Source: Thuidium tamariscinum
Taxonomy: Eukaryota > Streptophyta > Bryopsida > Hypnales > Thuidiaceae
Reading direction: 5' to 3'
DNA length: 64,000 nt
Assembly: GCA_947034885.2 (NCBI GenBank)
Contig: OX344750.2
Location: 19,710,053-19,774,052 of the forward strand
The translations under genes and the position numbers were made by a program. Below, piece by piece: positions 23,141-34,927 of this stretch. The notes under the pieces are model-generated. The model searched no databases. It saw nothing but the letters and a program-made list of their open reading frames with translations, and was not told the DNA's origin. Positions within the stretch are counted from its first letter, which is position 1; every line of letters begins with the position of its first letter.

Positions 23141-26100
23141 ATGGCCACTGTTCAGTTTCGTAATGGGCAAGTCGAGACCGAGGTGGAGGATCAGATTGCT
23201 GCTGACTTGAACATTACTTGGGAAACTCCTTCGACTCCCGCGCATCCGGACGACTATGTCGTCATGAATGGTATTCCATCTCCCACTTGCTTGTTTTGCG
23301 TTTAGGTTTAGGATTTAGGGTAACTTGATGACAATTTCTTTTGAATTTGCTTCAGCTGCAGACTTGATGCTTGCAAATCGGCGTGTGGTCTATGTTTTCG
23401 TTCCTGCACACACGCATATTCGTATTGGTTCTACTCACTTGTTTAATCTGAAGGGTTCTTTGCTATGCAATGTAACTCGGAGAATTCTGATGCAACGCTG
23501 ACGATTTAACTACTCGAATAGGTCTGAGTTCCGACATTTGCACTGCATCGAGGGTGGTAGAAAGTTATAGATTTGGGAGTATAACTATCTATGCTGAAGA
23601 TTGTGATTCAACTTCTTCACTGTTTTGTGATTGGCAAGACCTTGTGAAGAGATGATAGAAAAATGGGCACATTAATGTGGGCACAGGATTGCGGATGGTG
23701 CGCCCTTACTTCTTTGAATTCCTTGCCCACGTGCGTTTCTTAACCTTTGATTTTTTCTTGAAGTTTGCGATTTCTCAATGTCCCATTTGAATGAACATAT
23801 TGTTTTAGCAATATGTTGCTGGCCTCTCATTCTGTTGGGGATTCTTGAGCATTTTCCGTCATTTTACCCTACACATATATTTCGAAGGCAATTATCACGG
23901 GGGCATATTCGCCTAACTTTGTACGACAGGAAAATACTTAATGTCCTTTCCAGATTTCTGAGATGAATATGGGTAGTTGCAGGTCAAGAGACGATGGGCA
24001 GGAAAAACTGTAGTGGATTTGTTTGCACAAGAGTTCCGGCAGCGTCCTCGCGAATACTATGTGCGGACACATTTCACTTCTCTCCTCTTCTGATTATTAC
24101 TGTTTTGGGCATTTTAAACAAATTACAGAAGACCTCACAATTATAAAATTTTCTTTCCTATGCTTGCTGTGGGTTTGAGAGGCAAGCATCGTTTGTTCGA
24201 AGTGTCCTCAATTGACTGTTTCAATCTCCTGGGCACGTGGAGTGTATGTTTTTCCTTGGATGCAATATTAGATCGTTCTTGTCATGGACCTGGCTCTGGA
24301 AGACTTGCAATGCTCACTAGGATTTATTAAAATTTCCTGCGAGTCATACCTTGTTGTTTTCTAAATGAAGGCCATTCTATTTATTCTGTTGTAATAAGTT
24401 CTCATATGTTGGCTCTACGTAGGAGGATGCAGTCAAGCGGGGTCGCATCCGAGTGGAAGGAAAGATGGTTGCACGTTCTTACGTGGTCCGTGACTCAGAA
24501 ACAATGAGTCACTTTGTTCACAGGTCGATAAACGCTGCATTCATTTTTCGTCATTGAAATTGGTATTCATGGGGATTTAGGTTGAATGTATTCCTGGGGC
24601 TTTGGATCGTATGCGGCAGGGGCCCTGTGCTCATTCTACTCCTTTCAGGGACTGCTATTATGTCTTACAGCTATTCTTGGGTGACATATTTTAATTGAGC
24701 AGGCATGAACCACCTGTATTAGCGGGAGCAGTGACTATCTTAGAAGAAGGATCGGATGTCATTACAGTCTGCAAACCAGCTTCAGTTCCTGTAACATTGC
24801 TTACACCTTCTTTCTTGTTCAGCATGCCCTCGTGTTGGTGTTTAGGGTGCATGGCATGGTATTGATATGTTGTTATTGAACTTCTAAGATGAATTGTCAA
24901 GAGGATGGGTAATGAGAGGGGGACAATAGATGATTTCTAGAGGTTGCTTGACAATTTTCTGAGACCCAAACCTGTCAGAGAAATGTGACCGTGCAATTTC
25001 AGATAATTTTGCTTTCCGCCAATGAGTTGTTAAATGAAACTTCATGCCAGATTTTTAAGCACCCTATGTGGCGCATCAGTGTCTTAAATTTGACTGATGT
25101 CATCGTGATGTCTTTCTTCTGTGCAGGTGCATCCGTGTGGGCAATATCGCAAGAATACGGTGATGAGCATTTTGGAGGCTGAGCACAAGACTGGTCCACT
25201 TTTTCGTATCCTGTCAAGAGGTCTGCAGAATTCGAAGTTACTAGTTTACTCCATCCAAGTTCTCCAGTCAAGTGTTCAGTTCTCAGGATTTAGCGATTTA
25301 TCTTTCTCGCTTCGCGTTAGACTTGTGATGTTTTCTGTTGAAATGCTTTATCTTGAGCAAGAACAAAATGAGACTCCTTTACTACCGGTACCTGGGAGAA
25401 GCTGTGCACCGTTTGGATCGATTAGTTTCAGGGCTGCTCATATTGGCACGGAATTCTCGCACCGCAGATTTTTTTCGACAGGAGGTATCACCACACTGTA
25501 CAGTATTTTGTATTCTCTTTTTCTATTTCAAGGCATTCGCATGGTCGGTTTTCAATTATAGAATTTGTATTCATTCAGTCCTATATTGGTATTCTGTTTC
25601 TGCTTTTATCCTATTTTCGTGTCACGTGACGGTGTTTGAAATTGGCAGATTGAGGCTGGAGTCGTTCAGAAGCAATATGTGGCTAAGGTGAAGGGCGTTT
25701 TCCCAGCCGAGGAGGTAATTTCTGCCTCCTAACTGCTAGCGATCTTCTACATTGTTTGGTATTAATATTACACTTGGGCCAGGAGCTCATATGCATATTG
25801 AAATGAGGCAACAGTCAATCACATTTTAGTGGTTTTAAAAAAGCGTATTGCACAGGTGGAATTGAATGCAGCAGTGCTTTACGATCCCCGGGAAGGCAAG
25901 AGCTCTGTTGAGGTACAAGATTGTCCCGCCGTAGATTTTGTGTCTAGGTTTGTAGTGATACTTCGTGTGATTTTATGAGGCAATGCTTTGCGATTTTTAG
26001 TGAACTGAATCCTCCAGGTTTTGGAGTTCTGCAAGATCATCTTGCGGATTCACTGCAATTCACACTCCACTGGATTTGGATGTAGAATGCTTATTGAGAA

Positions 26101-27873
26101 ATCTGCCAATACTGTTCTCTAGGGTTTAGGGTTTTAGGGTTTTAAGGTTTAGTGTACTGTATGTATTTTTGTGATCCGTTATCTCTATCTCAAGGCATGG
26201 GCTTTCTGAGACGTAGATGTTCTTTTCATTGTATTTTGTGACTGGATTGCCAGGTACGAACTGCTACAGATGAAATTGTAGCCGAGATGGAACCAACAAT
26301 TAAAGCAGCTTCTAGAAAAGCTCCAGTAAGTGAAGCAAAGGGCAAGGAATCATGTACTAGGTTTCAGAGATTGAGTACCAACGGAGTTGAAAGTATTGTA
26401 CGTTGCATGCCACAAACTGGCCGCACGCATCAGGTGAGATTCCTTGATGGTCACCTGTACTTCAATCTTTGTGATAGGGGATGTTGGTATCCCTCGATTT
26501 TAGCATTACTTAAACGCAGCTCATTTATCGATTTATATTGTCACTGTATGTCCGATGCTATTAGTTTTTGTTGCCACTAAAAGCTACCTCCCAGCACTTT
26601 TTTGAGTCTCAGTACTCTGGTTCCATCACATTGTATCTAAATTTTGTAAGGGTTACAGTTGTGTCGCTGCTTCCAAATTGTGTCCAAGTCCGTTGATAAG
26701 GAGTTTTTCTACTATATAATCACAGTGCTGGCTTTTAATTGACAAAAATGGGATCTTTCTGCAGATTCGTGTGCACTTGCAACATTTGGGCTACCCAATA
26801 GCAAACGATGCCCTATACCTTCACTCTAATGTTGCCAAGCGGTCAAAGAGGAACACAACCGCTGATAGAGCTGCTAAACTTACGGAGATACCAGCGATCA
26901 ACAGCGACTTAGACTTAGTTTCAAGCGGAGACAAAGCCCTGACTGCAGATGTACTAACAAATGCTACACAGGGTGAAGTTATTTGTGGTAGTGAGCGGGA
27001 GCTTTATAAGAGTAATGAAGATATTGACTGCCTAAGAAGCGTAGTTGCATGCAATTGTGGCGATCCAGCAGAGCCAGATGCTTTAGTGCCCAATGAAGCT
27101 GATCGAGATTTTCAACTGCAAAAGGAGGATCATCTTCGAAAAAACGTTTCCAAGAGCACAAATATCGACTTCGTGGTCGATCCTCTTTGTACCCACTGCC
27201 CTAACTTCGAACCTTCAGGGTGCGTTTCATCTGAACCTGTGCTACTTTTAGAGAGGTTTAACCCACGAGTGCTCCAAATCTGGCCTCCTCCCAAGAGATG
27301 TTAGACCATTATAATGTTAGACCATTATAATCTTGTAGAGAGGTTTAACCCGTGAGTGTTTCGAAGTTCGAACCTTCAGGGTGCGTTTCAACTGAACCTG
27401 TGCTACTTTTAGAGAGGTTTAACCCCAGGAGTGCTCCAAATCTGACCTCCCAAGAGATGTTAGACCATTATAATTAGACCATCCCAAGAGATATTAGACC
27501 ATTTTGTATGTCGCACACTGAAAACGTCCACAATTTTCCCTGAAGCTGCCCTCCCTAACCCTCTTGCAATCTCAAGAGCCATGTCTCTTGAATCTTATTT
27601 TTTAATCGGCGGAGCCAACTTGAGCGGCAGTTTGTGGCTTGCTTTTTGAATTCGCACTGTGCCCTCAGGGGTTTAGGGTTTAGAGATGCTAATATATCTA
27701 TTACTCATTCATTGGACCTTCTCAATTCATTTCGGTGATTCCAAGGGAGATATTGACTGTCAGATGATGGATGCAGGTTCTCTGGCGACGACGAGGGACT
27801 GTGGTTGCATTGCATCCGCTATTCAGGCACTAATTGGGCTTATGAGTGTCCTCTGCCGCAATGGGCTCTATGA
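23141..27873 (+). CDS. RluA-family RNA pseudouridine synthase (RPUSD2/PUS7-like), 12 exons
   Basis: Likely isomerises uridine to pseudouridine in RNA. Exons: 23141-23270, 23356-23471 (end uncertain), 23983-24060, 24423-24523, 24703-24790, 25127-25205, 25399-25484, 25649-25714, 25856-25912, 26254-26433, 26765-27219, 27777-27873. The chosen junctions are GT-AG and keep frame. Exon 3 gives RRWAGKTVVDLF and exon 4 an S4-like GRIRVEGK. Exon 5 has CKPASVPVHP (completed in exon 6). Exon 7 has HRLDRLVSGLLILA, whose Asp is the catalytic residue of RluA enzymes. The exon 10-11 junction has GRTHQIRVHLQ, and exon 11 has a CTHCPNFEP motif. Exon 12 ends LWLHCIRYSGTNWAYECP and a PQWAL tail, matching the C-terminus of Arabidopsis RNA pseudouridine synthase 7. 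About 510 codons. Exon 11 carries a non-conserved insert of roughly 100 residues. Exon 2 could instead end at 23399; the closest match to homologues (end near 23421) leaves the frame unresolved. Compartment and RNA target are unknown. Confidence 0.88.
26119..26152 (+). repeat. Interstitial telomere-like TTTAGGG repeats in an intron
   Basis: CTAGGGTTTAGGGTTTTAGG followed by GTTTTAAGGTTTAG lies in the intron between exons 9 and 10 of the pseudouridine synthase gene. It is a degenerate run of the plant telomere unit. A shorter one (GGGGTTTAGGGTTTAGAG) is at 27668-27685 in the last intron. Confidence 0.75.
27206..27505 (+). repeat. Tandem duplication across the last 5' splice site
   Basis: The unit starting TTCGAACCTTCAGGGTGCG at 27206 is repeated at 27367 (period about 161). 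Partial pieces lie between (TAGAGAGGTTTAACCCGTGA at about 27337) and after (AAGAGATATTAGACCATT at about 27483). The first copy spans the end of exon 11 and its donor (GT at 27220-27221). The second therefore carries a duplicate of the exon end with an identical donor at 27381-27382, inside the intron. Confidence 0.85.
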
Positions 27874-28702
27874 TCATTGGGGCCTTCTGGTTGCAAATGA
27901 AGTGGATGCTGAGATTCATAAGACAGCATGCATTTTTCTTTTCTGTTTGAAAATCCGTTGGACCATTAGAGAGTCTACCTCAGCAGTCAAGGAGTCTAGA
28001 CTTGACAGTACTTGTAATACTGTGGTCAAATCTACGGATTGGTAAAATCTCTGTCGAGTGAAATCAGTGCGTCATGATCGATGGTGGTTTCAGAATGTCA
28101 GTGCGAAATTTTAGCTTTAGACTACCAATTTTAGTAATGGAAATTCACTTTCTTTGCAACAATGACTCTAATCATCGATGCTACATATATTATTCACTTA
28201 TATCTAAGAGATTTATCTAATGCTTATTGAAAATTCTTAGGATAAATGGAAACTTTTGTTCCCATATATTCGGGAATTTTAGAGAACTTGAATCAATTCA
28301 AAATATCATAATTTTGTCACTAGTTCACCAACATCCACACCTACTTGTGTCCATCTCAAATGTTATTGATGGTACATTGCATAGTTTGCAGAAATTGTAA
28401 AAGATCAATTTCTTTTGCATTTCTTTTTAGAAGGTCTAAATGCTAAATTCAACAAGGCTTCTATTGCCTTTTTCTCATTGTTTGACAATATTGTGCATAG
28501 TGAGGTCTTTCTATTCCTTTATCAATACATAAAAGTACCAACCAAGGTTATTTTAGGTACATTTGTTTCATTTTTTTATAACAATTTGAGGAGCCAAATG
28601 ATGACTTTCACTTCAAAAGTAAAACAATGCATAATGGTTTTAAGGAAACTAAAAAAATATATCAATTCATGAAAACAAGTCTCAATTGGTTTGGTCAAGA
28701 AA

Positions 28703-28872
28703 GTCTTTATTTTTTTTAACCCTTGAGCATTCAAATGCCTCAAATCAAGCCTCCCAAATTTGAAAGGTTGCCCTATGTTGATTCAAAAAAGGCTTTACTT
28801 TCTTAACCTTTGAGTGCCCAAATGTGTCAAATTTGGCCTCCCTAATTTGAAAGGTTGTCCTATATTGATTTT
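28703..28872 (+). repeat. Tandem duplication, two copies of about 85 bp
   Basis: 28703-28787 and 28788-28872 share TTAACC.TTGAG, CCCAAATTTGAAAGGTTG or a close variant, and CCTAT.TTGATT. They are diverged copies in direct orientation. Confidence 0.7.
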
Positions 28873-29039
28873 GATAATCTTTTCAATTGTATAGTGTATA
28901 GTGAAATAATTTGTCTATTTCTCTATTGTTTTAAAGCTGTCTCTTTTACCAATCAGTATAGTTAATTTTTGTGGATCTTGTTTTTAATGATAGTTTGATT
29001 GAGATGAGTGCAAGAAGGTTTAGATTTTCATACGAAGAT

Positions 29040-29410
29040 TTTAGGCTCTTAGGAAGACCATTTCAAGGTTGTTTCTTGAAACTGTTCCCAATGTTGCAAA
29101 CCAACAGAGGCTAGTCTAAATTTTTGAATTTTGAAAAAAAAAATTTGAAATTTTTTTCCAAAAATTTCAGAATGTAATAAAAAGAAAGAAAATGATTTTC
29201 AAATATATATATTTTTTAAAAATATTTTAAAAATATTCAATAATTAATTAAAATCATTCATTAATTAATATTTTCTGACATGGCAGCTGCCCAACCACAT
29301 GAGCATGTTGAAGTGTCAACGTTTATAGCATTCCCATAGCATTCCTAGCGTTTGGGAACTCATAGATTTCTAAAACAGCTAGAAATCCTCTCCTAGGTGA
29401 ACATGAATTG
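29040..29410 (-). mobile_element. Inverted diverged copy of the element at 54.9-55.25 kb
   Basis: The reverse complement follows 54880-55240 in order: a TCTAGCTG segment, GAGTTCCCAAACGCTAGGAA, an ATGTGGT segment, GTCAGAAAATATTAATTAA, the AAATCATTTTCTTT core, TTCAAAATTCAAAAA, CATTGGGAACAGTTT. Neither inverted terminus is recognisable here, so the copy is decayed. A second, core-only relative lies at about 29900-30065. Confidence 0.7.
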
Positions 29411-29548
29411 GGCACATAGGGATTAAAGTGCATAGGATGATTGGTATAATTGATGTAAGAGGCTCAAGTGTATGAGCCTAGGAATCACTTCCTAATTTCA
29501 AACAGGCATCTTCATCCTTGTCATCACATTTAGACCCACTAGCATTAA

Positions 29549-29822
29549 GGTAGGTACACCCAAAATGGCACCTGACCTTAAAGCACCATCTACAATGTGC
29601 ATACCTTTCCAAAATTAGTCGTGTATCCAGATTATAGATAGCACTTTCAAAAATAGACTTTGACCATTAATAACTTTTGCATATGGTATCCAAATCCTAC
29701 ATTCTTTGGTGGGTTGGAACATGCTTTCACTCACGGCCAACAAGACTATATAAAAATTTGAACAACATGATAACAGGACTTAGGCATAATAAGAATAAGT
29801 GGTGCTTTTAGGTGTACGTACC
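29549..29822. mobile_element. MITE family C, copy 1 (274 bp)
   Basis: The left end GGTAGGTACACCCAAAATGG and the right end (reverse complement GGTACGTACACCTAAAAGCA) form imperfect terminal inverted repeats. The interior is nearly collinear with 34659-34927, including ATCCAAATCCT, TTTGGTGGGTTGGAACATGC and ACTCACGGCCAACAAGACTA in copy 1. No coding capacity. No clear target duplication could be set. Confidence 0.8.
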
Positions 29823-30069
29823 TTAGATGAAATTTGAAGGCAAGAAGAGACTATTTTTTGGGTGTTCTCCTAGCAATCCCCTAAGCTGTATAGAAACTAT
29901 GAACAGGCCTTGACAACCCGATTTTTTGAATTTTCGAAAAAAAATTAATTTTTTTTTTTCAAAATTTTTAAAAAGTATAAAGAATCTGAAATTGATTTTA
30001 AAAAATAATTTTTTTCAAAAAAAATATTTAAAAAACATTTAATTAAATTAATATCTAACATGGCACAAA

Positions 30070-32527
30070 TGTAATAGAGCATAAATCAAATAAAGGGCCC
30101 AAAGAAGATAATTATCTACTAGCACAAACTTATTGCAATGTAACATTGATTGAACTTAGGAGAAAATGGATTGGATGAAATATATTTTGGATGAAAACGT
30201 GACGATTTTTGTTACATTGGGTCATGATAGGGTTCGTGACCATTTGTACTTAATATAATAGATTATCTTCAATAAGCTTTTGCATTCTTGTCCTATGCAG
30301 AAAAATTTACTTGTCTACAGTATATCGAAAAGTGTTAGTTCCAAATCCACATGTCAACAATGTTGGTCACATGTATAGTTTAGAATCAAATGTATTGTCT
30401 AAAAATAAGGTATTCATTGGCTTCATACATATAGGGAAATAATAGGGAAATAATGCAAAATAAACTCAGTTTTAGGTAGAATTTGAAGTTTCAAAAGAGT
30501 TGAATTGACTACAAAATTAAGTTGAATTCTAAGATGTTAGGAGTGGTAGAAGGTCACCATTACTTTGTAACTTTGTTACAACCTAGATACCAAAAATTAA
30601 AGCTAGCTTCAATATAAGAGTAGAATATTCCATTGGAAGTTGCTATCAAGCATCCAAAATGTCAAATTCATTATAGAGGCACAATTTGAGAGTCAAAATT
30701 GTGACAATTATCTATATTAAGGTTCAACAATTAGAACATGCATTAGGAAAAATCTAGACTTTCAAGGCTTAAGTCATTTTTTTGAAGGCCACATATGCAA
30801 ATACAACAACAAAGTGAAATAAAAATATGTTTATCTATTTTTTTGGAAATATATATATAGAAATAAATAAATCCATGTAGAAGTGTAGTACATCATTGCT
30901 TCAAGTGCCACATTAGATTGTGATTTTTTTTCTTAAAATCAATTTTTATATTTTCTATGTACAATATATGCACTCTTAAATGATGTATCTCAACCCTTTA
31001 GACTCTAGAGAATCTATATTTTCTCTAATGTACAAATTGATTTTACATACACAAGTGTTTTGAAAGGTGCTATAATATTGGATTACCACCTGTTTAATAA
31101 AATTGTCATTCCAATTTGAACTAACCATTGAGAATCTATTGATTGTTCAATATACGTAAGAAATTTCTATTAGTTACACACAAAGTTATTTTAGGTTGGG
31201 TTTTGACAAATTTTTGGCAATGGTGTGAACAATATACCCCATTAATGAGAATATCATTTTTTTACATTCGATGCTTGTATCAAAAGTTATACTGCCTTCT
31301 TCTTTTTGGACAACTTAGACAGCATAGTGTGCAAAACTCTTCTTATCAATAGTTACTTCAAGTTATGACTATTTGTTTCGTTTGTTTTGCTTTGTTTGTT
31401 TGTTGTTACAATGAGATCTTATAGTTTGTTGGTCCCCTTATTACATTCTTGGTACCATTGGAAAAAATTCAACAAGGAGGGGTGCACATGCTTTGTTTCA
31501 TAACATTCCAACTCACATTGTAAAAGTTATGAATTTTCTAATTTTTTTTTGATAAAAAAATTAAAAATTACTTTTATGTTTATTCAAGGAGATTAAAGAG
31601 GGCTTAGCTATGCCATCACTTGTAACGTCCCAATGGTTGTGGCAATGGTACAAGGTACACTAGTAATTTTCAAATTTAATAGGTGTATAACTTATAGAAA
31701 ATGAAAATGATACAAGATGAAAATGTCAAAAATATTAGCTATGTATAGTGTAATAATCTCACTCTAGGAGGAGTTAAAATGTGCTAGCCCTATAAGTCAA
31801 GGTTGCAAGAAACCCTTTCCTTCTAACTTCAAAAACATTATAATCTTTCAATCTGTATAGTCAAAGTGTCTAAATTATTTTCTACAAATTTCTAGTATAG
31901 TATAGTACAAATTTGCATGAATGAATTTTGATTAAAAAAACTTCTTCTAATTGTTTTCTCAGTATCTTGAAAATAGAATTCTTTTTTTACAATTTTAGTG
32001 TGAAATGTGTCTTGGTCTTCAAGGAGTCAAAAAATTGATGGCGGTGCATTCTAAATTCCATATCGTCTTGAGATTTCTCTTACAACAAAGGCAATCCTAC
32101 ATTCTTGTTGCACTTGTTCACACACTATTTGAATAGTCAAGATGTGATGATCAAATGCAATGGTTATGGCTAGCTTTTGATTGTTGCGTTAAGTTGCTAA
32201 AGAATCAAGGCCTTTTTTTTAATCAAAAAAATGCTCAAAACTTCCATTTCTATAACAGGGTGCAAAATTTTTCATTTTCATTTTCATTTTCATTGGATTT
32301 TATATTAGACCATTCTAAGAAAATGAAGTAGAAACTTCAGAAATTTTGACAGTATATATTGCAAGATATTTGTATTTAATGTGAAGAAAATAGCTTTCTC
32401 TGCACCTTGTATGACTAGATTTTTTTTACTTTAAATCTTTCTAACTTAAAATTTTGCACTATAGATTTTGAATCAACATATTTTTGTGTTGAGAGTATAG
32501 AATTGCATTGAGAGTATAGATTTTTTA
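30070..32527. other. AT-rich intergenic DNA
   Basis: No gene. A hexanucleotide run (TTTTCA units) lies at 32271-32294. Segments at 31847-31875 and near 32354 share the AATCTTGCAATCTATA-type word that recurs in the inverted repeat arms. Confidence 0.4.
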
Positions 32528-33505
32528 TTTAACCCTTCAAGGTTTTTGACTATTTTTTCACCAAAAACACTCCAAAATTGAGATTTCCAATATAAGTGCA
32601 AAATTTTAGAAAAAAAACATTTTTTGACATATGTAATTGTAGGATCTTGTAGTAAAGTGGTTTGAAAAGATGTGGAAAAAATTTCAGAAATTTCCATCGT
32701 GTAGATTGCAAGATATTAGCATTTGAATTGACAAAAATCCTTTTTTTATCCCTACAAAAACCTAGGTAGCTACACTTCTCAAGGTTACATTTGTATGAAA
32801 AAATGTTCAAAATGGTGGTTACTCTTTGAATACATTCTTCAATGCAAGTTGGTTATATGCTCAAAAAATTTCAAATCATTTGAAATTGTACAACATATAG
32901 GAAAAAAATAGTAAGTAGAAGGAAGTGAAAAATGATTTAAAACACTAAATTGTGAACAATTTATTTATGGAAATGAAAAATGCCAATCCCAATGGTTATA
33001 ATATTGTAATAAACAATATTCATCCAATATTTTATTTTATTTTATTTTCAAAAATATTAAAACTTGAATTAAATAAAAGATTTCAAACTTTTTTGTAGAG
33101 TAGAGATTTTATAACTACCCACAAAGTAACCACCTACAAAGTAACTACCACAAACTAAAACTCTTCATAACTTTTAGGTCATTAATTAAAATGAAATGAT
33201 TAAAAGCTTTCCACATAGATATAAATTTAATAAACTAATTTTATTTTTTTATTTTTTCGAAAAGTGATTTTAAAAGAAGTTTTTGAGTTGCCTAGGCTGC
33301 CCAAAGATTAAAGAAAATCACATATCATGCAATAACTTTTTAACCATGTAGTCAAAAGCTATGAAAATTGTTGGGCCTTGAAGATACTTGTTGAACTTAT
33401 GTTGTGTGAAAAGTTCAAAGAAAAAAAATTATTCATTCATAATGAGCTGCCCAAAATTGCTACATTGCCAAAAAAAATGTAGTTTGGTCCTTTAGGGGTG
33501 TTTTA
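32528..33505 (+). repeat. Left arm of a large (about 1 kb) inverted repeat
   Basis: Collinear with the reverse complement of 42391-43337. Landmarks in order: TAGATTGCAAGATATTAG, ACATTTGTATGAAAAAATGT with TCAAAATGG, AATAGTAAGTAGAAG, AAAAATGCCAATCCCAATGG, CTTCATAACTTTT, CATATCATGCAATAACTTTT, AAAATTGTTGGGC, GCCCAAAATTGCTACATTGC, TTTGGTCCTTTAGG. About 8.9 kb separates the arms, including the hAT pseudogene. Confidence 0.85.
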
Positions 33506-33899
33506 AATCACAATCCAATGTGATAAAAATTAATTCCTAAATTAGATGCTATATAGAAGTAGGTGTACTTAAGATAAAAGAAAAACTAAACTTTTAATAG
33601 CTTTGAGATGGATTTCAAACATGCTTATTGCAAATTTGCAATAGTGAGATTGTTCTAGAAAACAAACTTGAAATTGTCAAACAATTATTTTTTGAAATAT
33701 TTTGAAAATTGCATTCAAAATGAATTTCACTAGTTAATTTTTAAAGAAGATGCTTAGTCTGTCCAAAACTGAACAAGATTGTCTGTAATTTTCTCACTGT
33801 TACAAGAGATTTGAGGGCATTAGGAGAGTGTAAGTTATCTTGAGTTCCTAGATTGTGGAAATGCACTACATTAGTAGTCTATTGTGGTCGAGAGACTAC

Positions 33900-34658
33900 C
33901 ATGTTAGAAAATAATGATTTTGATTAAAAAAAAAATTTTAACTAAAAAATAATAATTAAAAAAAAATTCAATTTAAAAAATGACTTCAGATTTCTTAATA
34001 ATTTTAGAAAAGCTTTAAAAGTTTAAAAAGTTTAAAAAAAAGTTAAATTAAAAAAACAAAATCCATTATAGATTGATTTATTGTTTTTGCACAACTTAGG
34101 GAACAATAAGGGAAACGGCCTTGAATTGGCCCTCCCTTGCCTTCAAATCACCCCTAATGACTAGTTCAAATAGAATGAATCAAATCCATCTAAGTGCACA
34201 AAAGTATTTTGTAAGGTATTTTAAAAAATTATTTTGACTTTTTGTGATTTTTGAGTATTACCTAATGATTGTCATTTTAGGTTTAGAATGACATAACTTT
34301 TGCTTTCAAGTACCAACTAGAATAAAAAAAATTATATTTCTAGTTCAAAGCTAATGTATTTTACTATCTTAAAAAATTTCAAAAAATCAAGTCAAAAATT
34401 GAGATCATAGAAACTTGCCCAAACTTTGCATTGCTCTTAGAGAAAACTTTTGGGTACTTTAGATCAAGTCCTAAGTGCCGAAGCCCACCATTTTGCTTCA
34501 TTTTGAGTGTAGTTAACACATTTTTGTAAATTGATTCTCAAAACAAATGATGAAGATTTTTCTTCAGAAAGACTGTAGGATCCCCAAGTAGATTCATTAA
34601 AGATTTGGAAAGAGCAAAATAAACTTTGAAATTAGACTCATGGGCTTTACGAATAAAA
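33900..34658. other. AT-rich intergenic DNA
   Basis: A/T homopolymer-rich. 33900-34070 loosely resembles the AT core of the element at 54.7-55.4 kb. No gene recognised. Confidence 0.35.
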
Positions 34659-34927
34659 TAGGTACACCCAAAATGGCACCTGACCTTAAAGTGCCATCTA
34701 CAATGTGCATACATTTCCAAAATCAATCATGTACCCAGACTGTAGATGGTGCTTTCAGAAACTGACTCTGACTACTAATAACTTTTGCATACGGTATCCA
34801 AATCCTTTGTTCTTTGGTGGGTTGGAACATGCTTTCACTCGCCAACAAGACTGTATAAAAATCTGAACAACATAATAACAGCACCTAGGCACAGTAAGAA
34901 TAAGTGGTGCTTTTAGGTGTATCCACC
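34659..34927. mobile_element. MITE family C, copy 2 (269 bp)
   Basis: Same family and orientation as 29549-29822. Left end TAGGTACACCCAAAATGGCA; right end GGTGCTTTTAGGTGTATCCA. A frame on the minus strand (34755-35192, 145 codons) runs across it and is an artefact of the repeat. Confidence 0.8.

Noticed and set aside
27686-28045. 119-codon frame starting MLIYLLLIHW as a separate gene
   Set aside because: A different frame of the same DNA encodes the conserved C-terminal exon of the pseudouridine synthase (27777-27873) with a matching splice phase.
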